From NCBI GenBank assembly GCA_031549605.1, contig JAVBPM010000006.1, positions 1-52,345 on the forward strand: 52,345 nucleotides of DNA, read 5' to 3'. Origin of the DNA: WRAI01 sp031549605 (GTDB lineage Bacteria > Bacillota > Clostridia > Oscillospirales > UBA929). The position numbers and the translations under genes are program-made. Positions 16,853 to 26,752 of the stretch are shown here, piece by piece; position 1 is the first letter of the stretch, and each line of letters opens with the position of its first letter. The notes under the pieces are model-generated. The model saw nothing but the letters and a program-made list of their open reading frames with translations, was not told the DNA's origin and made no database searches.

Positions 16853-17238
16853 GCTTTTTCTGCCTGAAGTGCCAGTTCTTTTTGCAATGCGGCGTCGGGC
16901 GGCTGCCAGTCGGGCGGTTTGACGACCTTGTCGTTTTCGTTGTAGCGCGGCTTGCCGTCGGGCCACAGCTTGGTCATGTTGGCGCGATGCACAATGGCAA
17001 ACAGCTCGTCGGGCTCAACGCCCATCTCGGTCAGCGTGCCCAGCGCAAAGTACATGAGGTCAATCATGGCGTCGGCCTGATCGAGCAGGGTGTCGGCATC
17101 GCGGAACTCGTCCAGCTCCTCCTGCATATAGGCCAGCCGCTGCAATTGGCGTGCGCGCGGCATTGGTGTCGGTTTGTCGGCCACCTCGTGGCCGAAGGCG
17201 GTGTGAAATTCGCGCACCATGGCAGCCCAATCACGCAT
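16849..17238 (-). CDS. MazG/HisE-like nucleoside triphosphate pyrophosphohydrolase
   Basis: A 129-residue all-alpha NTP-pyrophosphatase-like protein. The metal-binding pattern is visible: EELDE (40-44) followed by DAMID (56-60). The C-terminal segment NMTKLWPDGKPRYNENDKVVKPPDW is typical of the phosphoribosyl-ATP-pyrophosphohydrolase-like branch. The substrate is unknown; such enzymes clear non-canonical or excess nucleotides. The start overlaps the addA 3' end by 8 nt and follows AAGGAGG by 9 nt, so it is the third gene of an addB-addA operon. Confidence 0.8.
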   Translation of the reverse strand: MRDWAAMVREFHTAFGHEVADKPTPMPRARQLQRLAYMQEELDEFRDADTLLDQADAMIDLMYFALGTLTEMGVEPDELFAIVHRANMTKLWPDGKPRYNENDKVVKPPDWQPPDAALQKELALQAEKA

Positions 17239-20200
17239 GGTCGTTGCCCTCCTTGAGTTGGTCTATCAGCGACACGGCCTGTCCCGTTGCGGTGTAGTAG
17301 AGCAGCGCGTCGGCGACGGGCCGGCCCGTCATGCGCTCCAGCGCCATGGCATAGGCGGCCAGCTGGCGCAGGTAGCGCGTGCTGTGCGTCGCTTCGTCGC
17401 CGGCTGTGACAGCGTCTGTTTTGTAGTCGATGAGCACCCAGCCGTCGCGCTCGGCAAAGCAGCAGTCAATGACGCCTTGCAGCAAAATTTGCTCGTCGGC
17501 GTCCTGTGCCTGCCCCGTAACCGTGTCGGCGTCAACCAGCAAGGAGAATTTTTTTTCGCGCCAGACGGTGGGGCTTTTCATCATTCTGCGCGCCAGCGGG
17601 CTGCCGGCAAAACGAAAGAGCAGGCGCGGCGACAACGCGGTGCGCTGCTGGTCGACCAGCAGGCGGGTTTGTGCCAGTCGATCCAGCTCGGCGGCGCAGC
17701 CGTCAAAGGTGGTGCAGCGCGACAGGTCGGCGCATTGCAGCGCTAGATGCGCGGCCGAGCCACGCTCGGCGCCGGTCAGTCCCTTGGCCGTGACGACAAA
17801 TTGCGGCCGTTCAAACAGTAGCTCGGGTATGGGCTGCGTGTCGGCCAGCAGCTCGGCGTCGCTCCATAGCCGCCGAAGCCCGGTGGCGGTGGCCTTAGAG
17901 GGCAATGTGGTGGCTGATGTGTGCGCGTATTTGAAGTTCAAAATGGCGGTCACTTCGCCCAGCGCGTCGTCGTCGACGGCGGCGCCGTCCTCAGGCACGG
18001 ACACAGCAGGCTCAACGTCGGGCTCGCGGCTTGGCTTGTCGGCCAGCGACACGCCGCAAATGTGCGGCAGGCCGGTCAACGCGCCGCACAGCCAAGCGGC
18101 AAAGTTGTTCTGACCGGCCACCCAGGTGATGGGCAGCGGCTCATCATTGTCGCGCGGTGTCAGCAGTGCCCGATACTTGTCATCGGCTTTGGACAGCGTG
18201 GCGGTGATGTATAGCTGTTCGCGCGCGCGGGTCAGCGCGACGTAGAGCAGCCGCTGCGCCTCGGACAGCATCTCGTAGTGCAGCCGCCGTGCGATGCCAT
18301 GGTGCGCCGCCGTGCGCGTCTTGACGGTGCGCCTGTCGTCGAGCAGCGTCAGGCCCAAGCCCAGCTGCGCGTGCAGCAGCAGCGGTTTGGTCTCGTCGCC
18401 GGTGTTGAAACGGCGTGCGCTGTCGGCCAAAAAAACGTAGGGAAACTCGAGACCCTTGGAGCCGTGGATGGTCATAATGTGCACGCCGTCGCGCACGTTG
18501 TTGTCGCTTTCGACCTCGTAACCCTCCTCGGCCAATCGGCGCAAAAAACTGACAAAGGCAAACAGCCCGCCGCGTCCCTCGGATTCAAAGGCCTGTGCCA
18601 TGTCGACCAGCGTCATCAGGTTGGCGCAGCGGTGCGCGCCGTCGACCTGTGCGGCATAGAGCGCCAGCATATTGGTCGTCTCCATAATCGACCAGACCAG
18701 CGCGCCGACGCCGCTATCGGGCGTGGTAAAACGCAGGCGCATCAGGTCGTCATAGCAGCGGCGCCACGGCGTTGTTTCGTCGGCAGTCGCCTGCATAGCG
18801 GCAAAAAAGCTGCCATGCGGCGCGGCGGTTCGCAGCTGTACCAGCTGCTCGGCGTTGCAATAATAGAGCGGGCTGCGCAGCACGGCAATGAGCGGCACGT
18901 CCTGCGTCGGGTTGTTGAGTACCTCGAGGTAGCTCAGCAGCACCAGCGCCTCGGGGCTTTCAAACAGGTTTTCACGCCCCTTGGCGCAATAGGGGATGCC
19001 CTCGGCGCGCAGCGCCTGCTCAAAGAGGCCCTGCAGGCCGCCGGAGGTGGCGCGCAGCAAAATGGCGCAGTCGCCGGGCCGGATCGGCTTGACGCCGTCG
19101 CCGCCGTGGTCGACCGGCGCGCCGGCGTTGCACAGGTCGGCAATGCGGCGGGCAATCCAGCGCGCCTCCTGCAGCTGCTTGGCCTCTTGTTCGCCCTCAC
19201 CGTCGTCGTCGTCGGCGGCGGCGGAGCGCGCGGCGTCGAACAGCACCAGCTGCGGCACGCGACCGGCGGCGTCAAACGACCAGCCGGCACCGGTCTCCAG
19301 ATATTCGCGTCGGGTGTAGGCCATTTCACCGACCGTCGGGCTCATCAGCTGTGAAAACACGGTGTTGACCAAATCAATAATACTGCCGCGTGAGCGGAAA
19401 TTGGTGTTGAGCAGAATGCGGCGCGGCTGCCCCTCGTCGGCCGTCTCGGCGGGTTGGTAGCTGTTGTATTTGTCGATAAACAGCTGCGGCTCGGCCAGTC
19501 GGAAACGATAAATTGATTGGCGCACGTCACCGACCCAGACGATGTTTTCAGCTTGCCGGGACAGCATGACAATCAGCTGCTCCTGCAGCGCGCTGATGTC
19601 CTGCACCTCGTCGACGCTGATTTCAATAAAGCGGCGGCTGACCTCCTGCGCGATGTCGCTGTTTTGTGTCAGCAGACGTAGCGTCAGGTGCTCTAAGTCG
19701 TTGAAGGTGAGCAGGTTTAGCCGTCGCATCTCGGCTTCCAGCGCCGTCTGATAGCGCAGCGTGGCCGCGCACAGTCCGCGTATCACGGGTTGGGCGCGCC
19801 GGCACTGCGCCAGACAATCGGAAGCGCTGAGCGTCAGCGCCTTGGCAATGTCGGCCGGCAGCTCTTTCCAGCTGTCCCGCACCGGTTTAAGCTGCTCCTG
19901 CAGGGGTTTGGCGCGTTCGTCACGGCTGCCGTTGAGCCGCAGCGGCGCGTAGGCCAGCGCGCCGCTGCGCAGCGCGTCCCAGCCCTGCTGCGCGGCGGCC
20001 AGCATCTGCTGTGCCTGCTGTAAATCGCATTTGAACACGGCAATGTATTTTTCATAGAGCGCGGCGTCCTCATGCAGCAGCTCCAGCGCCTGCTTGAGCT
20101 GAGTGCAGCCGCTGTCGAGCAGTGCGGTAAAGCGGGACAGTACGTCGCGCACCCACGGCACGTCGTTGAGGTCGGCGTAGTCGGCGCCGGCTTGCTGCCG

Positions 20201-20761
20201 CAGCCAGTCCTCGGGGTCGGCGTGGGTGTTGGCGTGGTTGTGCAGGTCGATCATCCACTGGCACAGCTGGCGGTCGTCGTGGATGTCGGTGGTGTTGTCG
20301 ACCAGCGCGCTGAAATCGGCGTCGTTGTCGTTGTAGCAGTCCTCCAGCACGCGGTCGAGCACGCGCTGCTCGATTTGCAGCCGCTCCTGTTCGTCGCACA
20401 GCCGAAAATCGGTGCCAATGTCAAGATGGGCGGCTTGTTCGCGCAGCAGCTTGCTGCAATAGGCGTGGATGGTGCTGATGTTGGCCAGCGGCAGGCGGTT
20501 AAACTGGCGCTGCCAGTGGCTGCTGGTCGGTTCGGCGCGCATCTGCTCCAAAATGCGCTTGGCCATGCGGCCCTTCATTTCGGCGGCGGCGGCCTTGGTG
20601 TAGGTGATGAGCAAAAACTGCTCAAGGTCGTGACCCTCGGCCAGATAGCCCATCAGGCGCTCGATTAAAACGCGCGTCTTGCCCGAGCCGGCGGCGGCGC
20701 TGACCAGCAGTGCGCCGCCACGGTTGTCAATGGCCATTTGTTGTTGCAACGTCGGTTTCAT
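17231..20761 (-). CDS. addA: ATP-dependent helicase/nuclease subunit A
   Basis: UvrD-type 3'-5' helicase plus nuclease subunit of AddAB, which resects double-strand breaks for RecA, as RecBCD does elsewhere. It has 1176 residues, near the usual length. Walker A AAAGSGKT (22-29), Walker B ISVDEVQDIS, the GDVRQSIYRFR motif and the HIMTIHGSKGLEFPYVFL motif mark the helicase. A C-terminal VLIDYKTD is the nuclease core. The ATG overlaps the addB stop by 4 nt (ATGA), as expected for a stoichiometric complex. Confidence 0.96.
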   Translation of the reverse strand: MKPTLQQQMAIDNRGGALLVSAAAGSGKTRVLIERLMGYLAEGHDLEQFLLITYTKAAAAEMKGRMAKRILEQMRAEPTSSHWQRQFNRLPLANISTIHAYCSKLLREQAAHLDIGTDFRLCDEQERLQIEQRVLDRVLEDCYNDNDADFSALVDNTTDIHDDRQLCQWMIDLHNHANTHADPEDWLRQQAGADYADLNDVPWVRDVLSRFTALLDSGCTQLKQALELLHEDAALYEKYIAVFKCDLQQAQQMLAAAQQGWDALRSGALAYAPLRLNGSRDERAKPLQEQLKPVRDSWKELPADIAKALTLSASDCLAQCRRAQPVIRGLCAATLRYQTALEAEMRRLNLLTFNDLEHLTLRLLTQNSDIAQEVSRRFIEISVDEVQDISALQEQLIVMLSRQAENIVWVGDVRQSIYRFRLAEPQLFIDKYNSYQPAETADEGQPRRILLNTNFRSRGSIIDLVNTVFSQLMSPTVGEMAYTRREYLETGAGWSFDAAGRVPQLVLFDAARSAAADDDDGEGEQEAKQLQEARWIARRIADLCNAGAPVDHGGDGVKPIRPGDCAILLRATSGGLQGLFEQALRAEGIPYCAKGRENLFESPEALVLLSYLEVLNNPTQDVPLIAVLRSPLYYCNAEQLVQLRTAAPHGSFFAAMQATADETTPWRRCYDDLMRLRFTTPDSGVGALVWSIMETTNMLALYAAQVDGAHRCANLMTLVDMAQAFESEGRGGLFAFVSFLRRLAEEGYEVESDNNVRDGVHIMTIHGSKGLEFPYVFLADSARRFNTGDETKPLLLHAQLGLGLTLLDDRRTVKTRTAAHHGIARRLHYEMLSEAQRLLYVALTRAREQLYITATLSKADDKYRALLTPRDNDEPLPITWVAGQNNFAAWLCGALTGLPHICGVSLADKPSREPDVEPAVSVPEDGAAVDDDALGEVTAILNFKYAHTSATTLPSKATATGLRRLWSDAELLADTQPIPELLFERPQFVVTAKGLTGAERGSAAHLALQCADLSRCTTFDGCAAELDRLAQTRLLVDQQRTALSPRLLFRFAGSPLARRMMKSPTVWREKKFSLLVDADTVTGQAQDADEQILLQGVIDCCFAERDGWVLIDYKTDAVTAGDEATHSTRYLRQLAAYAMALERMTGRPVADALLYYTATGQAVSLIDQLKEGNDHA

Positions 20762-23700
20762 GGCTGGCTCACCTCCTCGGCCAACAGGTCAAAGACCTCG
20801 GATTTGTCGTAGGTGCGGAAATAGCGGGGTCGGTCGCTGTCGCTGCGCGGGTCGAACTGGCAGCTGAGTTTGAATTGGCAGTAGCGGCAGGTCAGTGTGC
20901 CCTGAATGCAGGCCGGCTGCGCCTCCAACGCGCCCGACCGCATGGCAGCGCCCAGCTCGCCCATCAGCTTGTCGACGTGTCCGGCCAGACGGCCCCAGTT
21001 TTCCAAGGTCGTCAGCACATAGCTGTCCTTTTCTTTTGGTGGCAGAAAGCGCTCGCCCGGCTGCGGCTCCATGGCCTCCAGCAGCTCACGGTCGTCGAGC
21101 AGCAGGCCGGAGCGGCGCAGGCTGTCGTCGGGACGTGTTCCCTCGGCGGCAAAGACCTGCCGTGCCGGCACATAGAGCAGCCCGGCCGGCTGAACCTTGT
21201 CAACGCCAAAATGCTGCGCATAACGCTCTTTGGCCAGCTTATCCAGCCCCAGCGTGTACAAAAACAGTTGCAGGGACAGCCCTTTATACAGGTGGCTGAG
21301 CGAAAAGCCGCTGCGCCCTGATTTATAGTCGACGACGCGCAGGTAGAGCGTGCCGTCCTTGACATAGCCGTCAACGCGGTCGATTTTGCCCTGCAGCAGC
21401 AGCGAGCCGTCGGCGACGGGCAATGCCGGCAGGCCGTCGGCGCTGCCAAAGGCCAGCTCGGCGTCGAGCGGCTGGAATTTTGAGCCGTTGAGCTCCTGCG
21501 CGATGTTGGTCATGACCTGCTCGGCCATGTAGACCAGTCGGTTGACAATGACCTGTAGCCGCCGTGAGCGCTTTTCATCGGCAGGCAGGTAGCCGTCCAG
21601 CACCTGGTTGGCCAGACGGTTGGTCAGCTGCATGACGGCGGTGTCGGTGGTTTGCGTAAAGCCGCCGTGCGCCATGATGTGTACCGTGACCTGTTCAATG
21701 ACGCTGTGCAGAAAGTTGCCGGTGTCGAGCTGGCGCAGACCCGCCTCGGGGCGCGGTGTGGCGCGTAGTCCATAGCGCAGAAAATACTGAAAACGGCACT
21801 TTTGCCACAAATCGACACGGGTGGCCGACAGCAGCGGTCTGTCGCGATAGAGCGCGCCGGCCGTCTGTGGCGACAGCGACTGGCGGCGAAAAGCGGCGGT
21901 GCGCTGCAAGGCGTTCAGGTAGTCGTCCTGACCGCCCAATCGGCGCAGCGCGGCCACTGCCAGCCGGCCGGCGTCGTCAGCGCGCGCGGCAGCGGCACGG
22001 CAGCTGTTAAGACTGCCGCCGAGCAGATAGGGCTGCAGCGCGTCGAGCGGCAGTGGCTCAAGGCCAAACCGCGCTCGCCAGCCGGCGACAAAGTGGTTTT
22101 CCTGCCGCTGGCCGGTCGGGTCTGGTATGCAAAGCGTCAGCGAGTCGGAGGGCAGCGTCACGGCCGAGTAGAAGGTGAACAGCTCGCGGTCAAGCCGCTG
22201 GTCGAGCGGCAGCGACAGGTTGTGTCCCAAGCCTTCCAAAAAAATGCGGTCACTGTCGGACAGCAGGCCACCCGGCTCGGGTGGCGTCAGCAGCTCGTCG
22301 TCGGCGCCGAGCAGAATGAGGTGCTTGAGCCGCCGTTTGCGCAGTCGGTCGGTCGAGCCGACCGATACGCTGTCGAGCGAGGCGGGTATTGAGCCGACGC
22401 TGTACTGCGACAGCACCAGCTTGAACAGCTCGGCAAACTGCTCCAGCGTCAGTGGGCTGTCGTTTAACACGCTGTGGCATTGCAGCAGCGCCTGACAGGC
22501 GATGTCCCACAGCTGCTGCGTTTCAATGGCCAGCTGCGGCTGACCCAGCTCTACCAGCCGCGCGGCGCGGCGCTCCAGCTGGCCGGCCAGATCGAGCCGT
22601 TCCATAAAATCATACAACGCCAGCGCCAGCTGCGCGGCCGGCCTGCCGCTCTGGGTGGCGACGCGCAGCTGCTCCAACGGTGCGATGGCGCGCACGCGCA
22701 GGGCGTTGACGGCGTCGAGTCGCTCGTGGTCGGCGTCGCGCCAGGCCTTGCCGTAGCCGTCGGGGTGACTGCGCCAGTCGGCGCGCCAGTTGCGCGGCTG
22801 CCATTGCAGCACATAGTTTTCCAGTGTGTCGCACTCGTCGGCGCTGAGTCCGGCCAGCCCCGTGCGCAGGTAGGCAAACAGCGAGTCGTAGGCGTAGCCG
22901 CTGCGCAGCGCCGACAACGCGGTCAGCAGCACGGACAGAATGGGTTTTTGCAAAATATCGACGGTGCGGTCGGCAAACACGGGGATGTCAAAACGGGCAA
23001 AGGTGGCGCACAGCGGCGCTAAAAAGCCGTCGATGTGGCGCGCCACAACGGCAATGTCACGGTAGCGGGCACCGTTGCGAACCAGCTTGGCCCCCGTGGC
23101 GGCGGCCACCTCGCAAGCCTGCCACACGGTGCCGGTGGCGAAGACGGCAATCGAGCCGTCATCGGCCGGCGGCTCGTCGTCGGCAGCGGCAAAGGGCGTC
23201 TGCTCCAGCGCACGCAGCCGCGACGCTTTGGCGCGATGGTTTTCGCTGTGCCGCACCGTTTCCACAGTGCGGCCGGCGGTCTCGGCCATTTGCGTCAGTT
23301 GCAGCGCGGTGCGCGCCGTTGTTTTAAAGTGGTCGAGGCGGGTGTCGGCGGCGTCGCAACAGAGCGCGACGCTGACGTCGCGTGCGCGCTCGACAAAGAC
23401 GCGTAGCACCTCGACCTCGGCGGCGGTAAAGGTGACAAAGCCGTCGACAAACAGACGCACGTCATCTGCCATGCCGCTTTCGGGCAGCAGCCGCGCGATG
23501 TCCATCAGCGGCTCGCCGCAGTGGTAGCCGGTCTGCGTGCCGGCGGCGTCAAAGGCGGCCAGCAGCAGCGACAGGTCGTACAGTTTGTGGCGCATGGAGG
23601 GCTCGTCCGACTGCACTGAGGCCTCAAGCAGCTGCGCGGGCGTTACGGTGCCGCGCTGCAGTTCGTCGATGGTTTGCAGCAGCGAGGGCAAAAACCCAAT

Positions 23701-24045
23701 GGAATGGGCGCTTTTCAAGTTGCTTTTGAGCTGGTCGCGCACCATGTCAAAGGCGGCTTTCATCACCAGCTGGCGTCCGCCGTCGTCAATGGCGGGCGGC
23801 AGCGGCAGACCGGCGCGCAGCAGCCGCGCCGACAGGCGCTTAAAGGTAATGACCTCGGCACAGCTCGCGGCGCGGTCGCCGGCCTCGGCGCACAACAGCC
23901 GCTCGGTTTCATGGCTGAAGGGCTCGGGCACCAACAGGTAGCAGGTGGCCGGATGCGGCTGAGCCGCCTCGTGGGCAATGGCGCGAAGCAGCGCCGTGCT
24001 CTTGCCGCTGCCGGCACGGCCGAGATGGAGCGTGAGTGGACGCAC
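20758..24045 (-). CDS. addB: ATP-dependent helicase/deoxyribonuclease subunit B
   Basis: Second AddAB subunit, about 1095 residues, with a degenerate helicase fold and a C-terminal nuclease held by an iron-sulfur cluster. Walker A GRAGSGKS is at 9-16. Near the C-terminus are the nuclease VVDYKSG and the cluster cysteines: one in KCRFQYF and three in CRYCQFKLSC. I start it at the GTG at 24045, 8 nt after AAGGAGG; a TTG nine codons upstream has no ribosome site and would place the AAGGAGG inside the gene. It leads addB-addA-mazG-like. Confidence 0.95.
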   Translation of the reverse strand: MRPLTLHLGRAGSGKSTALLRAIAHEAAQPHPATCYLLVPEPFSHETERLLCAEAGDRAASCAEVITFKRLSARLLRAGLPLPPAIDDGGRQLVMKAAFDMVRDQLKSNLKSAHSIGFLPSLLQTIDELQRGTVTPAQLLEASVQSDEPSMRHKLYDLSLLLAAFDAAGTQTGYHCGEPLMDIARLLPESGMADDVRLFVDGFVTFTAAEVEVLRVFVERARDVSVALCCDAADTRLDHFKTTARTALQLTQMAETAGRTVETVRHSENHRAKASRLRALEQTPFAAADDEPPADDGSIAVFATGTVWQACEVAAATGAKLVRNGARYRDIAVVARHIDGFLAPLCATFARFDIPVFADRTVDILQKPILSVLLTALSALRSGYAYDSLFAYLRTGLAGLSADECDTLENYVLQWQPRNWRADWRSHPDGYGKAWRDADHERLDAVNALRVRAIAPLEQLRVATQSGRPAAQLALALYDFMERLDLAGQLERRAARLVELGQPQLAIETQQLWDIACQALLQCHSVLNDSPLTLEQFAELFKLVLSQYSVGSIPASLDSVSVGSTDRLRKRRLKHLILLGADDELLTPPEPGGLLSDSDRIFLEGLGHNLSLPLDQRLDRELFTFYSAVTLPSDSLTLCIPDPTGQRQENHFVAGWRARFGLEPLPLDALQPYLLGGSLNSCRAAAARADDAGRLAVAALRRLGGQDDYLNALQRTAAFRRQSLSPQTAGALYRDRPLLSATRVDLWQKCRFQYFLRYGLRATPRPEAGLRQLDTGNFLHSVIEQVTVHIMAHGGFTQTTDTAVMQLTNRLANQVLDGYLPADEKRSRRLQVIVNRLVYMAEQVMTNIAQELNGSKFQPLDAELAFGSADGLPALPVADGSLLLQGKIDRVDGYVKDGTLYLRVVDYKSGRSGFSLSHLYKGLSLQLFLYTLGLDKLAKERYAQHFGVDKVQPAGLLYVPARQVFAAEGTRPDDSLRRSGLLLDDRELLEAMEPQPGERFLPPKEKDSYVLTTLENWGRLAGHVDKLMGELGAAMRSGALEAQPACIQGTLTCRYCQFKLSCQFDPRSDSDRPRYFRTYDKSEVFDLLAEEVSQP

Positions 24046-24075
24046 AGAGCGCACCTCCTTATCTAAATGCAAAGC

Positions 24076-24119
24076 GGCCGCTTTGACAGTCAGTGGCAGT
24101 CAAAGACGTCAAAGCGGCC
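24076..24119. repeat. Inverted repeat between ychF and addB
   Basis: GGCCGCTTTGAC and its exact complement are separated by 20 nt. The left arm lies within a 14-bp palindrome, AAAGCGGCCGCTTT (24071-24084). It follows the ychF stop and precedes the addB ribosome site. It could terminate ychF or attenuate addB, but no T tract follows on the minus strand. Confidence 0.6.
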
Positions 24120-24141
24120 GGCGTATGGCTGGCGTTGTTGG

Positions 24142-25233
24142 TTATACGTTGAACAAAAAATGCACGATGTCGCCGTCCTGCATGACGTAGCTCTTGCCCT
24201 CGCTGCGCAGCAGACCCATGTCGCGGGCGGCGGCGGTGCTGCCCGCGCGCAGGAAGTCGTCGTAGCCGACAACCTCGGCGCGGATAAAGCCGCGCTCAAT
24301 GTCGCTGTGGATTTTGCCGGCGGCGGCAGGGGCTGGCGTGCCCTTGACAATGGTCCAGGCGCGCACCTCGGGCGCACCGGCGGTTAAAAACGAGATGTAG
24401 CCGAGCAGGTCGTAGCTGACGGTAATCAGCCGGTCGAGGCCCGACTGCTCCAGTCCCAGCTCCTGCATAAACTCGGCGCGCTCGTCGTCGTCGAGCGCCG
24501 ACAGCTCGGCCTCCAGCTTGGCGCAGACGGGCAGCAGCTTTGCATTTTCGCTGTCGGCCAGCTGTTTGAGCGTGTTGTAGTGGCTGTTGTCCTGGGGTGC
24601 GGCGTAGCCGTCCTCGTCGAGGTTGGCGGCGTAGACGGTCGGCTTGTTGCTCAGCAGCGGCAGCGTGGCCAGCAGCAGCTGGGCCTTGTCATCGGCGTCA
24701 AACGAACGGGCGATGCCGCCGTTGTTGAGGTGCTCGGCCAGTTTTTCCAAAATGTCAACCTCGGTCCACGCGTTCTTGTCGGATGTGGCCATTTTTTTGG
24801 CTTTGTCCAAGCGGCGGTTGACGATGTCGAGGTCGCCCAGCGCCAGCTCGATGTTGATGATTTCCACGTCGCGCAGCGGGTTGGCGCCGCCCTCGACGTG
24901 CACGATGTTGTCGTCGTCAAAGCAGCGCACGACGTGGACTATGGCGTCTACCTCGCGGATGTGGGACAGAAACTGGTTGCCCAGCCCTTCGCCCTTGGAC
25001 GCGCCGCGCACCAGCCCGGCGATGTCAACAAATTCTATCACAGCCGGTGTGACCTTTTCGGGCGAGTAGACCTGTGCCAGCTTGTCGAGTCGGGCGTCGG
25101 GCACGGTGACGACGCCGACGTTGGGGTTGATGGTGCAGAAGGGGTAGTTGGCCGATTCGGCACCGGCGCGGGTCAATGCGTTGAAAAGTGTGCTTTTGCC
25201 GACGTTGGGCAGACCGACAATGCCTAGTTTCAT
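24142..25233 (-). CDS. ychF: YchF-type Obg-family ATPase/GTPase
   Basis: Ribosome-associated P-loop protein that prefers ATP and is linked to stress and redox responses. It has 363 residues, the family standard. G1 is GLPNVGKS (7-14), G3 is DIAGLVRGASKGEGLGNQFL, and the altered G4 reads NLDE, the change that lets YchF bind ATP. A coiled-coil insert and a C-terminal TGS domain follow, ending ...SYVMQDGDIVHFLFNV. It has its own promoter, divergent from the rnf operon. Confidence 0.96.
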   Translation of the reverse strand: MKLGIVGLPNVGKSTLFNALTRAGAESANYPFCTINPNVGVVTVPDARLDKLAQVYSPEKVTPAVIEFVDIAGLVRGASKGEGLGNQFLSHIREVDAIVHVVRCFDDDNIVHVEGGANPLRDVEIINIELALGDLDIVNRRLDKAKKMATSDKNAWTEVDILEKLAEHLNNGGIARSFDADDKAQLLLATLPLLSNKPTVYAANLDEDGYAAPQDNSHYNTLKQLADSENAKLLPVCAKLEAELSALDDDERAEFMQELGLEQSGLDRLITVSYDLLGYISFLTAGAPEVRAWTIVKGTPAPAAAGKIHSDIERGFIRAEVVGYDDFLRAGSTAAARDMGLLRSEGKSYVMQDGDIVHFLFNV

Positions 25234-25265
25234 ATCGTTTATACCAGCCTTTGTGTTTTTTGCCG

Positions 25266-25294
25266 ATTATACAGGAATTGTCAGCCGGTGTAAA
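25266..25294 (-). promoter_or_regulatory. ychF promoter
   Basis: Minus-strand TTTACA, 17 nt, TATAAT, about 32 nt before the ATG. It diverges from the rnf promoter. Confidence 0.75.
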
Positions 25295-25315
25295 GTCGAA
25301 AGCGCGCATTTTCGT

Positions 25316-25344
25316 TTGACAGCGCACGGTTCGTACTGTACAAT
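25316..25344 (+). promoter_or_regulatory. rnf operon promoter
   Basis: Consensus TTGACA, 17 nt, TACAAT. A leader of about 60 nt follows, ending in a T7 run and GGAGG. I saw no convincing riboswitch or attenuator in it. Confidence 0.85.
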
Positions 25345-25408
25345 ATAAAATTGAGTGAATGACGGCGCTGCAGGGCGCATTCCCACTTTTTTTGTTGGAG
25401 GGATGACA

Positions 25409-26749
25409 ATGGCATTTGCCTTTTTCGGTGGTGTTCACCCCGAGGATCATAAGACCGCGACGCGGCACAAGCCGGTCGAACTATTAAGCCCGCCCAAGCG
25501 GCTGATTTACCCGTTGTCGATGCACATTGGCGCGCCTTGTTCGCCAATTGTCAACGTCGGCGACATGGTACATATTGGCCAGAAGATTGCCGACAGCAGT
25601 GCACCCATCAGTGCGCCCATCCACGCCAGCGTGTCGGGCGAGGTGGTTGGCATTGACCTGTACGAAAATGCCAATGGTGGCAGGGTCAAGTCAATTATCA
25701 TCGACAACGACGAGCAGGAAATTATGCACGAGAGCGTCCGCCCGTACGGCAGTGTCGAGTCGCTGTCGCGCGACGATCTCTATAACATTGTGCGCGATGC
25801 GGGCATCGTCGGCGCCGGCGGCGCGGCCTTTCCCACCCATGCCAAAATTAAATCATCGGCCGACAAAACCGAGGTGCTGATTATCAACGGCTGCGAGTGC
25901 GAGCCATTCCTGACCGGCGACCACCGGCTCATGGTCGAGGCGCCGGAGGAAATCATAGGCGGCGTGCGCGTGCTGATGAAGCTGCTCAACACCGACAAGG
26001 CGGTCATTGCCATTGAAACCAACAAGCACGACGCCGCCGACATCGTGCAAAAAACGCTGCCGCGCAATGGCCCGATTGAAATTAAACTGCTGGCCACACG
26101 CTACCCGCAGGGCAGTGAGAAGCATCTGATTAAGGCCGTGACCGGCAAAGAGGTGCCGCCGGGACAACTGCCGGCCAGCGTCGGCGCGGCGGTGTTTAAC
26201 GTCGAGACGGCCGCTGCCGTGCACCGTGCGGTGACCATGGGTCTGCCCTTTTTCCAGCGCGTCGTTACCGTGGCCGGCAACGCCGTGGCCAACGCCAAGA
26301 ATTTGCGCGTGCGCATCGGCACGCCGTTCAGCGAGCTGTTTGCCGACACCGGCGGCTTCCGCGAGCGGCCGCACAAAATCATCATGGGCGGCCCCATGAT
26401 GGGCATCGCACAACACAACGTCAAGGCGCCGGTGGTCAAGGGCACAAGCGGCCTGCTGGCCTTTACCGAAAAATATAAGCTGCCGCAGTCGAGCGACTGC
26501 ATTCGTTGCGGTCGTTGTGTGCGGCACTGTCCCATGCGTCTGCTGCCGCTGTATATGTACGCTTTTGAGCACCACAACAAGCTGGAGGAGCTTAACCGCA
26601 TGCGCATCACCGATTGCATCGAGTGCGGCTGCTGCTCTTACGTCTGTCCGGCGCGGCTGCATCTGGTGCAGTCGTTCCGCTCGGGTAAACAAAAGGTGCG
26701 CGCGTTGAAAGCGCAGCCGGCGCCCGAGAGCGCTAAAAAGGAGGGCTAG
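25409..26749 (+). CDS. rnfC: Rnf complex subunit RnfC
   Basis: Peripheral NADH-binding subunit of Rnf, the membrane complex that couples ferredoxin:NAD electron transfer to ion pumping. It has 446 residues. The glycine-rich GAGGAAFPTHAK segment binds NADH and flavin. Two 4Fe-4S ferredoxin-like motifs are visible, CIRCGRCVRHCP and CIECGCCSYVCP. ATG at 25409 has GGAGG 7 nt upstream; open frame upstream of it is not supported. It is the first gene of rnfCDGEA-ppi-rnfB. Confidence 0.96.
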   Translation: MAFAFFGGVHPEDHKTATRHKPVELLSPPKRLIYPLSMHIGAPCSPIVNVGDMVHIGQKIADSSAPISAPIHASVSGEVVGIDLYENANGGRVKSIIIDNDEQEIMHESVRPYGSVESLSRDDLYNIVRDAGIVGAGGAAFPTHAKIKSSADKTEVLIINGCECEPFLTGDHRLMVEAPEEIIGGVRVLMKLLNTDKAVIAIETNKHDAADIVQKTLPRNGPIEIKLLATRYPQGSEKHLIKAVTGKEVPPGQLPASVGAAVFNVETAAAVHRAVTMGLPFFQRVVTVAGNAVANAKNLRVRIGTPFSELFADTGGFRERPHKIIMGGPMMGIAQHNVKAPVVKGTSGLLAFTEKYKLPQSSDCIRCGRCVRHCPMRLLPLYMYAFEHHNKLEELNRMRITDCIECGCCSYVCPARLHLVQSFRSGKQKVRALKAQPAPESAKKEG

Positions 26750-26752
26750 GCC

